Origin: Antedon mediterranea
Taxonomy: Eukaryota; Echinodermata; Crinoidea; Comatulida; Antedonidae
DNA length: 64,000 bases
Reading direction: 5' to 3'
NCBI RefSeq assembly: GCF_964355755.1
Contig: NC_092676.1
Location: 6,306,288 to 6,370,287, forward strand
Shown: positions 23,198 to 34,667 of the stretch, piece by piece
Layout of the letters: every line of letters starts with the position of its first letter
Position numbering within the stretch: the first letter of the stretch is position 1
The notes under the pieces: generated by a model
Told to the model about the DNA's origin: nothing
What the model saw: the letters and a program-made list of their open reading frames with translations, nothing else
The model's database searches: none
Program-made: the position numbers and the translations under genes

Positions 23198-24645
23198 ATG
23201 TACTGTCACTTTATACTAGTGGTTGTCCAGTGTTGTATCTGTTTGTTCATAGATGCTTCTACAATTATTGTTGGTCCTCAAGACACTATTGCAATTGTAA
23301 GAGGAAACGTAACTTTGTATTGTACCGTAGACCAACTTGGAGGTAACATGGTAATTTGGCATCGATATCAACAAACAGCAGTTAAATACAGTGAAAACAG
23401 AACGATAGAATCAAGTCTAGATATGCCTGATCGTTATAAAATTACTGGTGATGATGCTGAAGGAACATACAACTTACAAATTACAGGAGTTACCGTAGAC
23501 GACGAAGGAGGCCAAAAGTACCAGTGCACAATCATGAGTAGTGATGGTGTGTTAGTCGATGCAAGTGAGCCTACAGCTGAACTTTATGTTTATGAGGAGC
23601 CTATGTCACCAACATGTACTGTGGAATTAAACCCTATAGTAGCTGGGGAGGATGTCGAATTTACCTGTTATTTTGCAAGTTCGATACCAAAGGTGGAAAT
23701 GAATTTAACGAGTAATTCCAACACACTGTTGAGGGGGATTGTTGATCCTGTATTCGTCAATCAAGCAAGTACCAGTTCTACCTCTTTCGCTGTTACTGCA
23801 GAAGATGACGGTGCTGTGTTAAGATGTACTGTTGACAACCATATATGCAATATACCTTACGAATGTTCTGTTACATTAAATGTTAAACATAAACCTATCG
23901 TTGAAATCACACAAAATGGGATGCTGTCTAATGGAAATGCTTCGTTTAAGTGTGGAGCTGTTTCAAATCCTGATGCTACTCAATTTAAGTGGAGTCTGTG
24001 TCTTAGAGACACTGACAAAGAATGTATTGATCCTGGTGAAGGAACACTGACACTTGAAGCAAGGGGATTGTTAAACGAATGCGTAGTTTTTGTTTCTATG
24101 GTATACCATGCTTTTAAAAATGGAGAAACGAATTACCAGTGTACGTCATAGATGACAATTTGATCATCCCTGACAACATGACGGTGACGCCATGTTTACT
24201 AGAATGCTCAGTTATGAATGAGATTGGAGAAGGTAAAGATAATTTACCATTGATAACACTATATGTGTAATGGCTATTGAACCGACGACGATTCTGACTG
24301 AAACATCAATACCTACTTCATTTTCTATGTTGACAACAAAAACATTTAGGCCTACCGATTCCGAAATGACAAGTGATCAAATGTCAACTAAGAACCCTAT
24401 TGATTGTAGTTGTGATGGAAGTTTAGATGGTTGGGTTTACTTTATCATTAGATTCGTTACTTGTGGTGTCCTTTGTCTTCTTTTAGTTATTATTGTATTA
24501 GCACGTCTGAAACACAAAACATAGCTGCTAATAAATCAGCTCAAGAAAGGACGGAAACGCCAGCACCAGAATACGAAAATGTAAACAAAATATCTCCCAA
24601 CAATGACAATTACATGGACTTAACAACCAGTGACGTCACGGGCGC
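23198..24645 (+). pseudogene. Ig-superfamily receptor, copy 4, decayed and truncated
   Basis: The start and signal peptide resemble copy 2 (MYCHFILVVVQCC). The frame is open through V-like domain 1 and domains 2-3 to a stop at about 24151. Compared with copies 1-3 there is a 1-bp loss near 24132, a 1-bp loss near 24245-24252 and a 4-bp loss near 24516-24522. Stalk, membrane helix and tail continue in shifted frames (24270-24524, then 24461-24645). YENV and YMDL survive, but the last YMEL is missing because homology to copy 3 stops after GACGTCACGGGCGC at 24645, where a dispersed repeat begins. Likely non-functional. Confidence 0.8.
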
Positions 24646-25335
24646 GCATGTTCAGAGCTGTTAAATCTCTTTAAAATATGAATATTAACAGGTTTCGAGT
24701 GACCAGATCGTATGCACCATCATAGTGTCATGTTTACGCGCATCATGTAGGCCTCTTCCTAGACTTTGAATTTAGCTCAAGTATGAAACGCCATAAAAAT
24801 GTGCCAAAAATAATAAACCGAAACACAGTTTAGAACCTATACTTAATAGTGGATTTCAAGGTTGTGAAGTAGGAAATTTGCCTGTTAATAATGTTTTCTG
24901 TAAACAAACTACTGTGATATTATTAGGAATGAGAGACAGGAATGTTGGTATTAATGTCAGGAAAAGCTGGCTCTCATGTTTATGTTTTTAGAAAACATAT
25001 TGTGTGTTGAGAATAGTTTTCTCTCAATAGTTATTGCATTTTACCCATTCGTTCCCTAAACTAAATGAGAATGTTTTATTTTTGACAAACCTATTGTAAA
25101 AAAAAATCGAGACAACATTTCGATGCAAAATGGCCGTTGCAAACTCCGCCGCCGCTGCTGCTGCCGCCGCCGTACCAGTAGCACTACCACTACCACCACC
25201 ACTACCACTACTCCTACCAGTATCACACCACCACTAATACCATTGCCACTAGTACCAAAACCACTACTACTAATAATAATAATGATATAACTGTTTTTTT
25301 AAGATACTACTTCTACCACTACACTCTAAAAACGG
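24646..25335. repeat. Dispersed repeat X, compact copy
   Basis: Inverted relative to a second copy at 56.7-61.4 kb. 24670-24745 matches 61325-61430, 24750-25090 matches 58470-58812, and the trinucleotide-rich part 25140-25290 corresponds to the large array at 57.2-58.2 kb. This copy is uninterrupted and acts as the empty site for the insertion at 58813-61317. Its left edge cuts off the end of Ig copy 4. Confidence 0.7.
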
Positions 25336-26002
25336 GGCGGGGATATATATTTATTATTAATATCACTTTCCATTTTCTTACAAAACTTTTTACGCATCAG
25401 GACTATACATGAAAAATAATTTTAATCGTTAATTTATATTAGAACAATATCAGTATTAATTTAAAAGTGAAGTTACTTTTGATTTACAACAAACAATAAT
25501 TATATGTGTTTCAAATTTTTCTTCGCTAAACGCATTCAATTACTAAACGTTTAACATTCAGGTATATGTATTCATAAAAAAGAAATAAATAATACAACGG
25601 CAGCCAAAGGCTGAAAAGTAGTATTTTATAATATTAATAAAAAGAATATATAAGTATGTATAAATAGTAAAACTAGTTTTGTAAAAAAAAAAAATAACAT
25701 ATTACAATTTGTCCACAGGTAAGTTAAATAGTGCCAGCCTATTAAATATTCATTGAAAAATCATCATTAATGAGTCGAGCTAAGAAAGCGACTGATCGTT
25801 GTAAGATTTCTGTAGTCTGTTGAGGGCGCATACCATAATATGCTTGAGTATCGGAAGATGTTGTGCGCGCACTCGTTCGCAGTTAATGTCTTACAAACAT
25901 GCCTGATGCGTTCCAATCACCCTATATTATTATAAAAATTATAGTGTTTTGTGATAAATGAACAAACACACTCACGCACATTGCCAAATAGCCACATTGA
26001 CA
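25336..26002. other. Non-coding spacer
   Basis: AT-rich spacer between repeats; no gene or clear repeat border seen. Confidence 0.35.
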
Positions 26003-26891
26003 TGTCACGATAAATATGGTCCGGGGCCAAAATCGGTTCGGCCGGACCAGTTTTAGCTCTAAAATTGTGGCCAAAAGCAGTCCGCCACTGCCAAAATCGG
26101 TCCGGGCTTTTCTTCTGTCGATTTTAATTGAATTACTAGGCCTATGATGCTGTTTTAAGTTGTTTATGGCTAGAAAAATATCCCATGATATATATTAGTA
26201 AGTTATCTTGTCGGATAAATACTATAAATAAATGTATTTTATCTAAAAACATGACTTAGGTGTTCACTCATATTTCGGCCTGCCACACACTCACATGAAC
26301 GGGTATGAGACGCTGATATTGCCAGCTAGATTTTATTTATGATTGAGGCCTTTTTCCTTCCTCAGCCTAATCAATATCGGATAATTGTTTTATAATAATT
26401 GTATTGAATTGATATATTGATTGATTAACCATAAATAATTAATAAATTAAATTGTTTTTAACATCATGGGGAAACGAAGATGTTAAAAAAGAAAAAATGG
26501 ATTAAAAACAGGCAGAGATACATATTGTATACAAAAAGCTTAACAATTAGTATTAATTATTGATGAGTTACTACTAATAATGATAATAAAAAAAAACAGG
26601 CTTAATTTATAATATTAAAATAACAAATAAATTCCCGTAGTTTTCAATAATGACTAATCATGGCCTTTTTTTTAATGATATATACATTATATTTGTAAGA
26701 CCGGACCATATTTGGCGGCCAAAAACAGTCCTACTGCCCGAACCGATTTTATCCAGGCCGGACCAGTTTTGGCGGCCAAAATTGGTCCGGCCGGACAGGT
26801 TTTGGCAGCCATAAATGGTCCCCCGGACTGATTTTGGCAGCCAAAACTGGTCCGCCGGACCGATTTTGGCCCGGACTGATTTTGGTGTGAC
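26003..26891. mobile_element. Foldback element with CCGGACC / TTTTGGC sub-repeats
   Basis: The ends are GTCAC... and ...GTGAC. The inverted arms (about 26003-26110 and 26695-26891) consist of repeated GGTCCGG, CCGGACC and TTTTGGC blocks, with about five sub-repeats in the right arm. The middle is AT-rich without an open frame. The minus frames through the right arm reflect the repeat, not a gene. Foldback-type non-autonomous DNA element; no target duplication found. Confidence 0.6.
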
Positions 26892-27033
26892 AGACACCTT
26901 GCCACTTTGCAACCTCAACACTAATACTGTGGAGAATTACCTTTTAAAAGTTACCTTGAGTTTTACATGCTGACTACTTTGTTTCATTCTGTCTGTCATT
27001 CTATCTACCTACTACCGAACCAGATATACATTT

Positions 27034-27790
27034 CTACACTGATGAAGATCTAAATCTCTCTGTACGACCAAACGGGATTTCGAGTCGAGGCTTACACGCA
27101 TAACCCATGGTTCTGCTAATGTCACAAACAGGGGGAAGAATGCTTCTAAATGTATCAGACTTTATTAATCCTTTACCAAATTTCAGTAAGAATTGGACTC
27201 TTCTGTTAACTAGCGATGGAAGGTCTGACAATTTGAGAGCAGGCTTGTAGGATACATAGTTTATGTGTAGAGTTCTTTTGTGAACTCTTTCTATTAACTT
27301 AGTTTGGTTCTTCGCAAATGCGTATTCAACTAAGAGACGTATGTAGCAAGTATACTTGTAGTAGATCTTAAGGCGCCTTGTCTTTCTTAAGTATAATCAA
27401 AGTGTACAAACGTCGACATGCTTTAGCAACGATATCATGAATATGCATATCCCATTTAAGGTCATCCTGCAAGGTGACACCAAGCAGTTTGATGTGATTT
27501 AAACATTTAAGATCATGGTCATTTAGATTGAATCTGAGAGAAGGACAGCCGGATTTGAGGAAGGAAATACGCATCACATTGCACTGCACTAAGAACTCTT
27601 ATCTATGAAACAGCAATCATTAAGTTGATTTAAAGTGTCCTGCAACAATTGGAATTGTCTATCATTACTTTTAACCACTTCACTAATAGTGCGGTCGTCC
27701 ACATATTTCCACCGTCTGTCAGTTCCATCAGCAACATCATTTACTAATACCAAAAAGAGAAGGGGCCCAACTTCGTGCCCTGAAATGTTT
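27034..27790 (-). mobile_element. CR1/jockey-type LINE, 3' RT fragment
   Basis: Read on minus, broken frames give in order a KYVDD RT box (near 27700), GVTLQDDLKWDMHIHDIV followed by KACRRLY (27430-27510), and a C-terminal segment with LPSLVNRRVQFLLKFGK and a GRTERFRSSS-like end (27034-27231). The order and motifs fit the end of the reverse transcriptase of a non-LTR retrotransposon. It is 5'-truncated with several stops and frameshifts, so inactive. Confidence 0.75.
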
Positions 27791-27859
27791 GAATGGTAAA
27801 ACGCGTTGAATACCTAAGCACATTATTGGTAAACACGTTGATTGGCTAAGCACGTTTTT

Positions 27860-28300
27860 GTAAACATGTAAATAACCTAAGCGCATTAAATCTAAACCCG
27901 TTTAGCAATTAAACGCGTCAAAAAAGAGGGGACAATCATCGTGTGGAGTTTGTGTTTATACTCTAAACACTGTTTTTAGAGTGTACCACTACCACTACCA
28001 CTTATCACTACTACCATTAGCATTAGTACCAATACTACTACCACTATCATTATCAATACTACTACCACTCCTACCACTGCCCTACTACCAACACCACCAC
28101 TAATACTTATAAAAATGATATAACTATTTTTTTTCAGATACATATCGGAAAACCATATACTTGGCATTGAACCTTCCCACCTTTGTAAATACGCAGTTAA
28201 ATGTATTGTAAGTTTGTTGAAATAGAAATAATTATGTTCCAATGTAATTGAAAGGTTTGCATAGAGAAAAAAAAATAACACAAAATTAAAATTCCTATCA
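27860..28300 (-). repeat. Part of repeat X, inverted copy
   Basis: Reverse complement of 56815-57095: AAACGCGTCAAAAAAGAGGGG, TCTAAACACTGTTTTTAGAG, a (ACTACC)-like array and AACCATATACTTGGCATTGA all recur in inverse order. The matching minus and plus open frames are only the translated array. Confidence 0.65.
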
Positions 28301-29520
28301 TATAATTCAAGGCCATATACATGATTGCAGTCGCGTGTTCAAGTTAGTGTTTACCGACCAACCGACCGACCAACATCACCGACACCGATGTCATATGAGT
28401 GGTAGCCCCAAAGAGGCCAAATTGTAATTTATTGTTAAGCTTTAGTAGTATTTAGCATTGCATGTACAGTATATATATATAAATTATGGTTATATCTCAG
28501 ATATACCGCGAAACGTAGATTTGATATCATTAGTTTCCACTATTACAATATTGTTCCATATTTCTATCTTAGGAAGATATTATAAAGGGTTTTATAAGAA
28601 CATTTCTGATCTCAATCGGTACATTTTAACTCTACGCGCGGTAGAAGTAATTTCGGGGTTCACAAGGTGTGTCAATCACCTTGCAAGTTTCCTGCATTGT
28701 TGGTTTCAACCAGGGAGTTGTAAAACAACTCCCTGTTTCAACTAAGTTGATAGCTATTTTGTTTTTTTGTTTCTTTTTAAAGCGGGCGTGTGAAGGTATC
28801 GTAGTACATAAAGATCAAAATAAATATATTCATAAACCATAGGAGTAAATTGTAGGAAATAATTATATAAAATTACACCGAGAGAATTGATGATAAGAGC
28901 TTTTGTTTGAAATCTAATGAAACCTCGATAGTCGAGTTGTTGAGTAAGCTGCCAGGACTTTATGTATACTGTACGTTATCTGTCTCCCGTTATGACCCTG
29001 GAATACTTCTGCCCATGTTGCAAGCCGTCTAAAACGTCTTCCTTCTTATGCCAAAACGGCTCACTGTGTCGCAGAATAATGTATTAATTATACCAATTAG
29101 GATGGTATTTATTTGAATAAACGCCCGGGACACCTTCCCAATAAAACGTAAATTAATAATTACCCCCCCCCCCCTCTCCTCCAACTACCATCTAATAAAC
29201 GCCCATCCATATTTATACACAAAATATTGTATCATATTTATAACACAATTATACTATTTTTAGTAGATTTTATCGGACTGTATCTACAATTTAACAAGCA
29301 TTTGTTATTCTTTTTTACCACTTTTTATATCTACTAGAGGATTTTATTTGTAGTACCATATTAGTAAAACTAAAAAAATTAACATGTCCTTCAAATAAGC
29401 ACCTCCCTCAAATTAACTCCGCCTCCCCACATCCACCAAACAATAAACACTATACGTAAAACGTTATTAATCATCTAAGACACTGTGAAACAGGATATTT
29501 GTGTGTAAATATATATATAT
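28301..29520. other. Spacer with repeat debris
   Basis: No gene supported. Includes a GGGAGTTG-TAAAA-CAACTCCC hairpin at about 28711-28733, a run of 13 C at 29163-29175 and repeated AATAAACGCCC motifs, all probably from dispersed repeats. Confidence 0.35.
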
Positions 29521-31592
29521 TTGAAGTGTTTAATCGAGAAGACTGAGTCGTTCCTTAGAAGAGTTCGATGGAAAGCATATTTTTTTCTTAACCCGCAACC
29601 GCAAACATCAACAAAGAATGAAACGTATGGATGTAAAACATCTACATCTCCGAAACCCGTAGTGGAGCTTTGTGAATTTGAAGAAAAAATGTTAAATCTT
29701 GTCAGAAATGTTCAATTCAAGAATTGCAACAGCGAATTCCAAGATAAATTGCTAGAAGATGTCAACAAAATCAAAAAAGACAACAAGCTAATAATACCCG
29801 CCGACAAAACAACGAATTTTTATCGAGTCGATACCCCAGTATACAACAATCTACTCAACAACAATGTTACAACATCTTATAAGAAGACGAACAAAACCAC
29901 AACTTCTAAATTAGCCAGAGATGAATATGAAACCGCCGCAAAACTAAAATTGGAAAGCAGAATCGAGCGTTTAGCCGAGAAGGAAGCTTTTATAACACTA
30001 AAAGACCACAAACCCAACTTCGAGAACAATCCGACATGTAGATTGATCAACCCATCGAAATCAGAAATTGGCATCGTAAGTAAACAAATCCTTGAAAGAA
30101 TAAATAAGAAAATAATAGCGTCTACAGGATTAAATCAATGGAAGAACACTAATTCTGTTATCGAATGGTATAAGAACATTCAAAACAAGGAGAAGCACTC
30201 GTTTATTTGCTTCGACATAGTTGATTTCTACCCGTCAATAACCAGTGACCTACTTAAAAAAGCCCTTGAATTCGCCTCCGAGTTTGAAGCAATCTCCGAT
30301 GAAGAAACAAATATTATTATCCAAGCGAAAAAGTCACTCCTTTTCCATGATAACGCTACATGGTGCAAAAAAGGAACTGAAAACCAACCTGTGTTTGACG
30401 TCACAATGGGAAGCTTTGATGGTGCTGAAACCTGTGAAATCGTAGGTACATATCTTTGTCGCAACTGTCTAACAAATATGGCAACCAAATTGGTCTATAC
30501 CACCGCGACGATGGCCTAGCCGCGTTTCGCGAATCAGCCAAAACGATTAAGCTAATCAAGAAAGATATTTGTAAGGTTTTCCAGGAGAACAACCTCAAGC
30601 TAACAATTGATGCTAACAAGAAAATAGTCAATTATTTGGATGTAACGTTCGACCTAAGGACAGGGATCTTCCGACCTTTCACTAAGCCTAATAACAAACC
30701 AACCTACGTGCACCATGACAGCAACCATCCTCCATCTATTATCCGAAACATCCCACTTGCTATAAATAGACGCCTTTCTGACATCTCATCAGACAAAGAT
30801 ACATTCCATGCATCTGCACCCCTATACCAGGAAGCCCTCAAAGAAAGTGGATACAATCATCAACTTGAGTTCAATGCTGAACAGCAGAAGCCCAAAAAAT
30901 CACGTACCAGAAACATAATTTGGTTTAACCCACCATTCAGCAAAAACGTAGCAACCAACATCGGCCACAAGTTTTTAGCTATAGTAGAAGATTGTTTTTC
31001 TGCCGGCAACAAGCTCAGAAAAATATTTAACAAAAATACCTTGAAACTAAACTACAGTTGCATGCCCAGCGTAGACAAAGTAATTAACGCACACAACAAA
31101 TATGTGATAGCCAAAGAAAAGTCTACTGAAACCAACGCGAAAACAAGCGGATGTAACTGCCGCAATCCCAATGAATGCCCGCTCCCAGGTAACTGCCTAA
31201 CAAAAGGTGTAGTTTACCAAGCTACAGTAAAGAGAGAAGATTCATCAAAAGAAGAAACATATGTCGGACTAACTGAAAACCAGTTTAAAACCAGATACAT
31301 AAACCATACGTCTTCATTCCGGAACGAAAAACTAAGAAATGCAACGGAACTCAGTAAATATATATGGACACTCAAAGACTCTAAAACAAATTACTCAATT
31401 AAATGGAAAATTATAAAGAAATGCAAACCTTACTCAAATATTAACAAAAGATATAATTTATGTATATATGAAAAGTATGTTATTATATGTCAACCAGAGC
31501 TATGCTCACTGAACCGTAAGAACGAGTTAGTCTCTACTTGTAGACATAGGAAAAAATTCTTACTAAATTGCAGATCCAAACAGTTTATCTAA
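29521..31592 (+). pseudogene. PLE-A reverse transcriptase with GIY-YIG endonuclease, one frameshift
   Basis: Part 1 (29521-30455) has the RT boxes FITLKDHKPNF, DIVDFYPSIT with the first catalytic Asp, and TMGSFDGAE. A one-base loss near 30455-30456 moves the frame; part 2 continues with NKYGNQIGLYHRDDGLAAF (catalytic DD, with an extra His in the YRDD box), LDVTFDLRTGIF, and HHDSNHPPSIIRNIP. A cysteine motif CNCRNPNEC...C (about aa 229-246 of part 2) precedes the GIY-YIG nuclease (GVVYQATV ... TYVGLTENQFKTRY ... SFRNEK). RT before endonuclease is the canonical PLE order. About 710 residues in total. The single shift makes this copy probably inactive unless it is a sequencing error. Confidence 0.85.
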
Positions 31593-31860
31593 AACAATAG
31601 GCTATTGTATACGACTTCCTGATGACTCACTTTTATTAAGCACTATGAGACAACTGTGTCACTTATGTTTTATATTTCACCCGAAGAGTGCGGCCAGCTA
31701 CATGCTGGTCGTACGAAACAAATTTGTAGTGATTAAAACAATGAAGTAACCAAGTTTTCTGCTGTTATTTTATTTATTTATGCTCTACCTTGGTATTGAA
31801 CACTCTATCCAAACGGTCTGAAAATTTCAACCTGAATATATATACTGTATATATTTATTT
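29521..31860 (+). mobile_element. Penelope-like element A, longest copy
   Basis: Contains RT and GIY-YIG coding sequence (29521-31592) and a 3' tail of about 270 bp ending in a TA-rich stretch (TCAACCTGAATATATATAC). Tail and GIY-YIG parts recur at 44394-45355 and 50024-50790. The 5' end is not clearly defined: the frame opens at a TTG after stops, so it may be 5'-truncated. The 3' end abuts a fragment of a different PLE family. Confidence 0.85.
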
Positions 31861-31862
31861 TT

Positions 31863-32092
31863 TGTGGCAAACAGTACGTCGGAGAAACAAAAAATACTCT
31901 CCGTATGAGAATGACACAACATAGATCAGCTATTAAAACATTAAAGCTTGATCAACCTGTAGCCGAACATTTTAATTCAGCTGGTCACTCGATTGCAAAT
32001 TTCAGAGTTATTGCAATAGATCACAATGTCAAATGGAGCGACAAAACTCGCAAAGACAAAGAAAACCACTGGGAATTACTACTTAAAACATA
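31863..32092 (+). mobile_element. PLE-B GIY-YIG fragment
   Basis: Encodes GKQYVGETKNTLRMRMTQHR ... VAEHFNSAGHS ... DKTRKDKENHWELLLKT, a GIY-YIG endonuclease of a second PLE family (copies at 37.7-38.3 and 42.2-43.2 kb). It is cut on the left by the 3' end of PLE-A, suggesting PLE-A inserted into it, and ends before the family's usual FGLNIRNILPD. Confidence 0.8.
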
Positions 32093-32211
32093 ATCACCAT
32101 CATACAATGTTATTACCTCATTGATACATATTAATATGTCTATACATACCTGTACATACATACAAATACAAAATGCAAAATGGTATACAACAACGTTGTT
32201 TACCAAACGTA

Positions 32212-32500
32212 TGGAGTGAGTGAGTGGCCGAGCGGTTAAGACAGTGGAACCGTAATTAAGTAGCCATAACATCGGCAGGGGTTCGAGGCTCACTCGCTCC
32301 ATGGTGCTGGTGGTAGAACGAGTCTTCTCGGATAAGGACTATAAACCGTATGTCCAGTGTACACAAAGATCATGCGCACTTTAAAGAACCTAGTACATTT
32401 TTCGAAATGAGTAGGGGGTTACCCCAGTGTACTAGTCCACATAATCACAGCCACTGTGCAAATTGGGTCTGGACCGTTTTGGGCCTGTTCGTAAGGGTTG
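32212..32500 (+). mobile_element. tRNA-Ser/Leu-derived SINE, copy 2
   Basis: Same family as 5955-6245, on plus: A-box GTGGCCGAGCGGTTAAGAC, B-box GGGGTTCGAGGCTCACT, then the shared body (GTAGAACGAGTCTTCTCGG, GGACTATAAACCGTA, GGGGGTTACCCCAGTG). No intact class II tRNA fold outside the head. Confidence 0.75.
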
Positions 32501-32505
32501 AAAAT

Positions 32506-33584
32506 GGGTGTCAGGAAACCTAAGACCACGAAAGCTAAGACCCCCTAAGACCTAAGATCACGAAAGCTAAGACCCAAGACCTAAGATTACAAATTCTAAG
32601 ATATATTACCGCTTAAAAACAATATTTGTTTATCCATACATAATTTTAAACACAGTAGGTTTCATTTATTACCATAAATATAATTAAATACTACCGCAAA
32701 ACATAGATAAACTCACATTATTTTCGCCCGTTGAGTAAATGTCTATTTTTTTCTTTACAACAAACAACCCGTTGTTTGTTGGTATATATTTACTCCATTG
32801 TGTTGGTTCAGAGGATGTTTTTCTTACGCATCTGCCTTTCTTGTATTTTGACTCCAAATTTGTTGACTAACTTTATCCTGAATACCACACTTTAAAATTA
32901 GGATTTAAAAGTACTTTCAGAAGGAGAAACACATAAAAACAAATAAATAAATCCTTTAAATTGATGATTTTACAGACATGTTTCTTTGTATACTGTAACT
33001 CATCGAGCTCCCGGCCCCCCACACATGCTCAATGTTTTTGTTTCTATGGAGCGCCAAAAGAGCAACAATAATAGTACAAGTATAAAAACAAAAAGAAAAC
33101 GAAAAAAATCATGATTTTTAAATTAAAATTGATTTGCCAGTATTTATTTCTTCGTGATTATACTATTATCATTACAATTTTAATTTTACATTGTTCCATC
33201 CACACTGTAGATGGACTCCACAGAGTTTTCAGCCCTCTATATAATTTTTGCTCTTTTGACGTTCCATAGAAACAAAAACATTGAACATGGGGTAGGCGTA
33301 CACTGCTACTGTACTGTAGGCAATGCGAAATTCGCAAACAGTTTGTGTGCGAGAAAAACATCTGTAAAATCATCAATTTAAAAATGTATTTGTTACTTTT
33401 TATGTGATTCCTTTTCATAAAAGTGCCAATTCTAAGGTGTGGTATTCAGAATAAATGTTGGGAGTTAAAATACAAGGCAGGTGCGAAAGATAAATATTTG
33501 TAATCTTAGGTCTTGGGTCTTAGCTTTCGTGATCTTAGGTCTTAGGGGGTCTTAGCTTTCGTGGTCTTAGGTTTCGTGACACCC
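32506..33584. mobile_element. 1.08 kb foldback / Mutator-like TIR element
   Basis: The terminal inverted repeats of about 88 bp (32506-32595 and 33495-33584) are nearly identical and made of CTAAGACC-type sub-repeats starting GGGTGTCA. The direct repeat GGTTGAAAAT flanks both ends (32496-32505 and 33585-33594), a 10-bp target duplication. The interior is also largely inverted (32825-33060 against 33240-33480), so nearly the whole element folds back. No transposase frame. Long TIRs with 9-10 bp duplications are typical of MULEs; that assignment is inference. Confidence 0.75.
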
Positions 33585-34667
33585 GGTTGAAAATACCAGC
33601 TTATTCCCGATTTCCGTTCGCGTGATCCAATTAACTTTTGCCCCAGGCTGAAAAAAATTCGAGGCAAAATGTTCACCAAATTTGCAGGTTATTTCAACGA
33701 TAATCCAATTATACTCGGCCTTCGAGGATAATAAATCTCCGATAGAGGCAAAGTGCCAAATTTTGACAAACGTTCGCTGCCTAGGCCCGTCATTTCTCCT
33801 ACGAAGCTCTTCCATACACGCTTCGAGAGCGATCGTCAGCTGGTGCTGTCCTTGTTGGTGTAGACCGCTTAGTAGGCCTAGCTGGTCGGTGGTGTTTCCG
33901 TCGTGTAACATTGGGCTCAAATTCTTCGTCAAGGAGTAAAATAATGGTCGTCAGTTGAAGGCATATTTCGGCAGGATTATCGGCGTTAAGAGGCATAAGG
34001 TTTGTCGCAAGGATAAGCAGTGTAAAAGGTAGCAAGTGATTGTTATTGTAAAGAAAGATCGCGAGTAAAAAATATACAACACGAAACTAGCGTGCGAAAA
34101 TGGGATCTTAGGTTGTAAAGACAACTGACCTTAAAACGTAATTTCCGGTTTGTGATTCGTCGACTAAGCATTAAAGCGGTTAAATATTTCAAGTACGAAC
34201 AACGCTTAACTGAGTTATTAAGAAGTCGAATAAATAATAAAAAAATAAATAAAAAAAAAAGTATCAACGTTTTGTTTTCTCAATTTACTTATTTTTATTG
34301 ACATTCTTGTTTACACTAACATTTATTATTCCAACTGTGATTAACTATTTGCTAGCTACATTTGTTACCAAATACCATAATACCAGGTGAAACTTCCTAC
34401 ACTAGATTAATTGATCCGATGCGTACTGTCCAATATTTCAACTTAAAAACAAAATATAAATTTATCAATATCACAAAACAAAAACTGTCCAAAAATGGAG
34501 TATATTTAATTCCTTATTCATCACTATCTTTAAAAAATATTGAAATAACAAAGTTTTTTTTTTTTATTTTTTATTTTATTTCTAAATCAAACCAACAACA
34601 AAACCAGAACAAGAAATATAAGAACTAGAGTGATAATATAAATATTACCTTAATATAAAAACCAAAG
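33585..34667. other. Spacer, no gene assigned
   Basis: Minus frames at 33567-34035 have moderately coding-like composition but no recognisable domain and overlap each other in two frames. Not called; possibly a decayed transposon frame. Confidence 0.3.

Noticed and set aside
26658-26921. 87- and 72-codon minus frames
   Set aside because: Translation of the GGTCCGG/TTTTGGC sub-repeats of a foldback element.
33567-34035. Two overlapping minus frames (121 and 78 codons)
   Set aside because: I considered a PIF/Harbinger-type N-terminus (LLLDEEFEPNVTRRKHHR), but no further transposase motif follows and the frames conflict.
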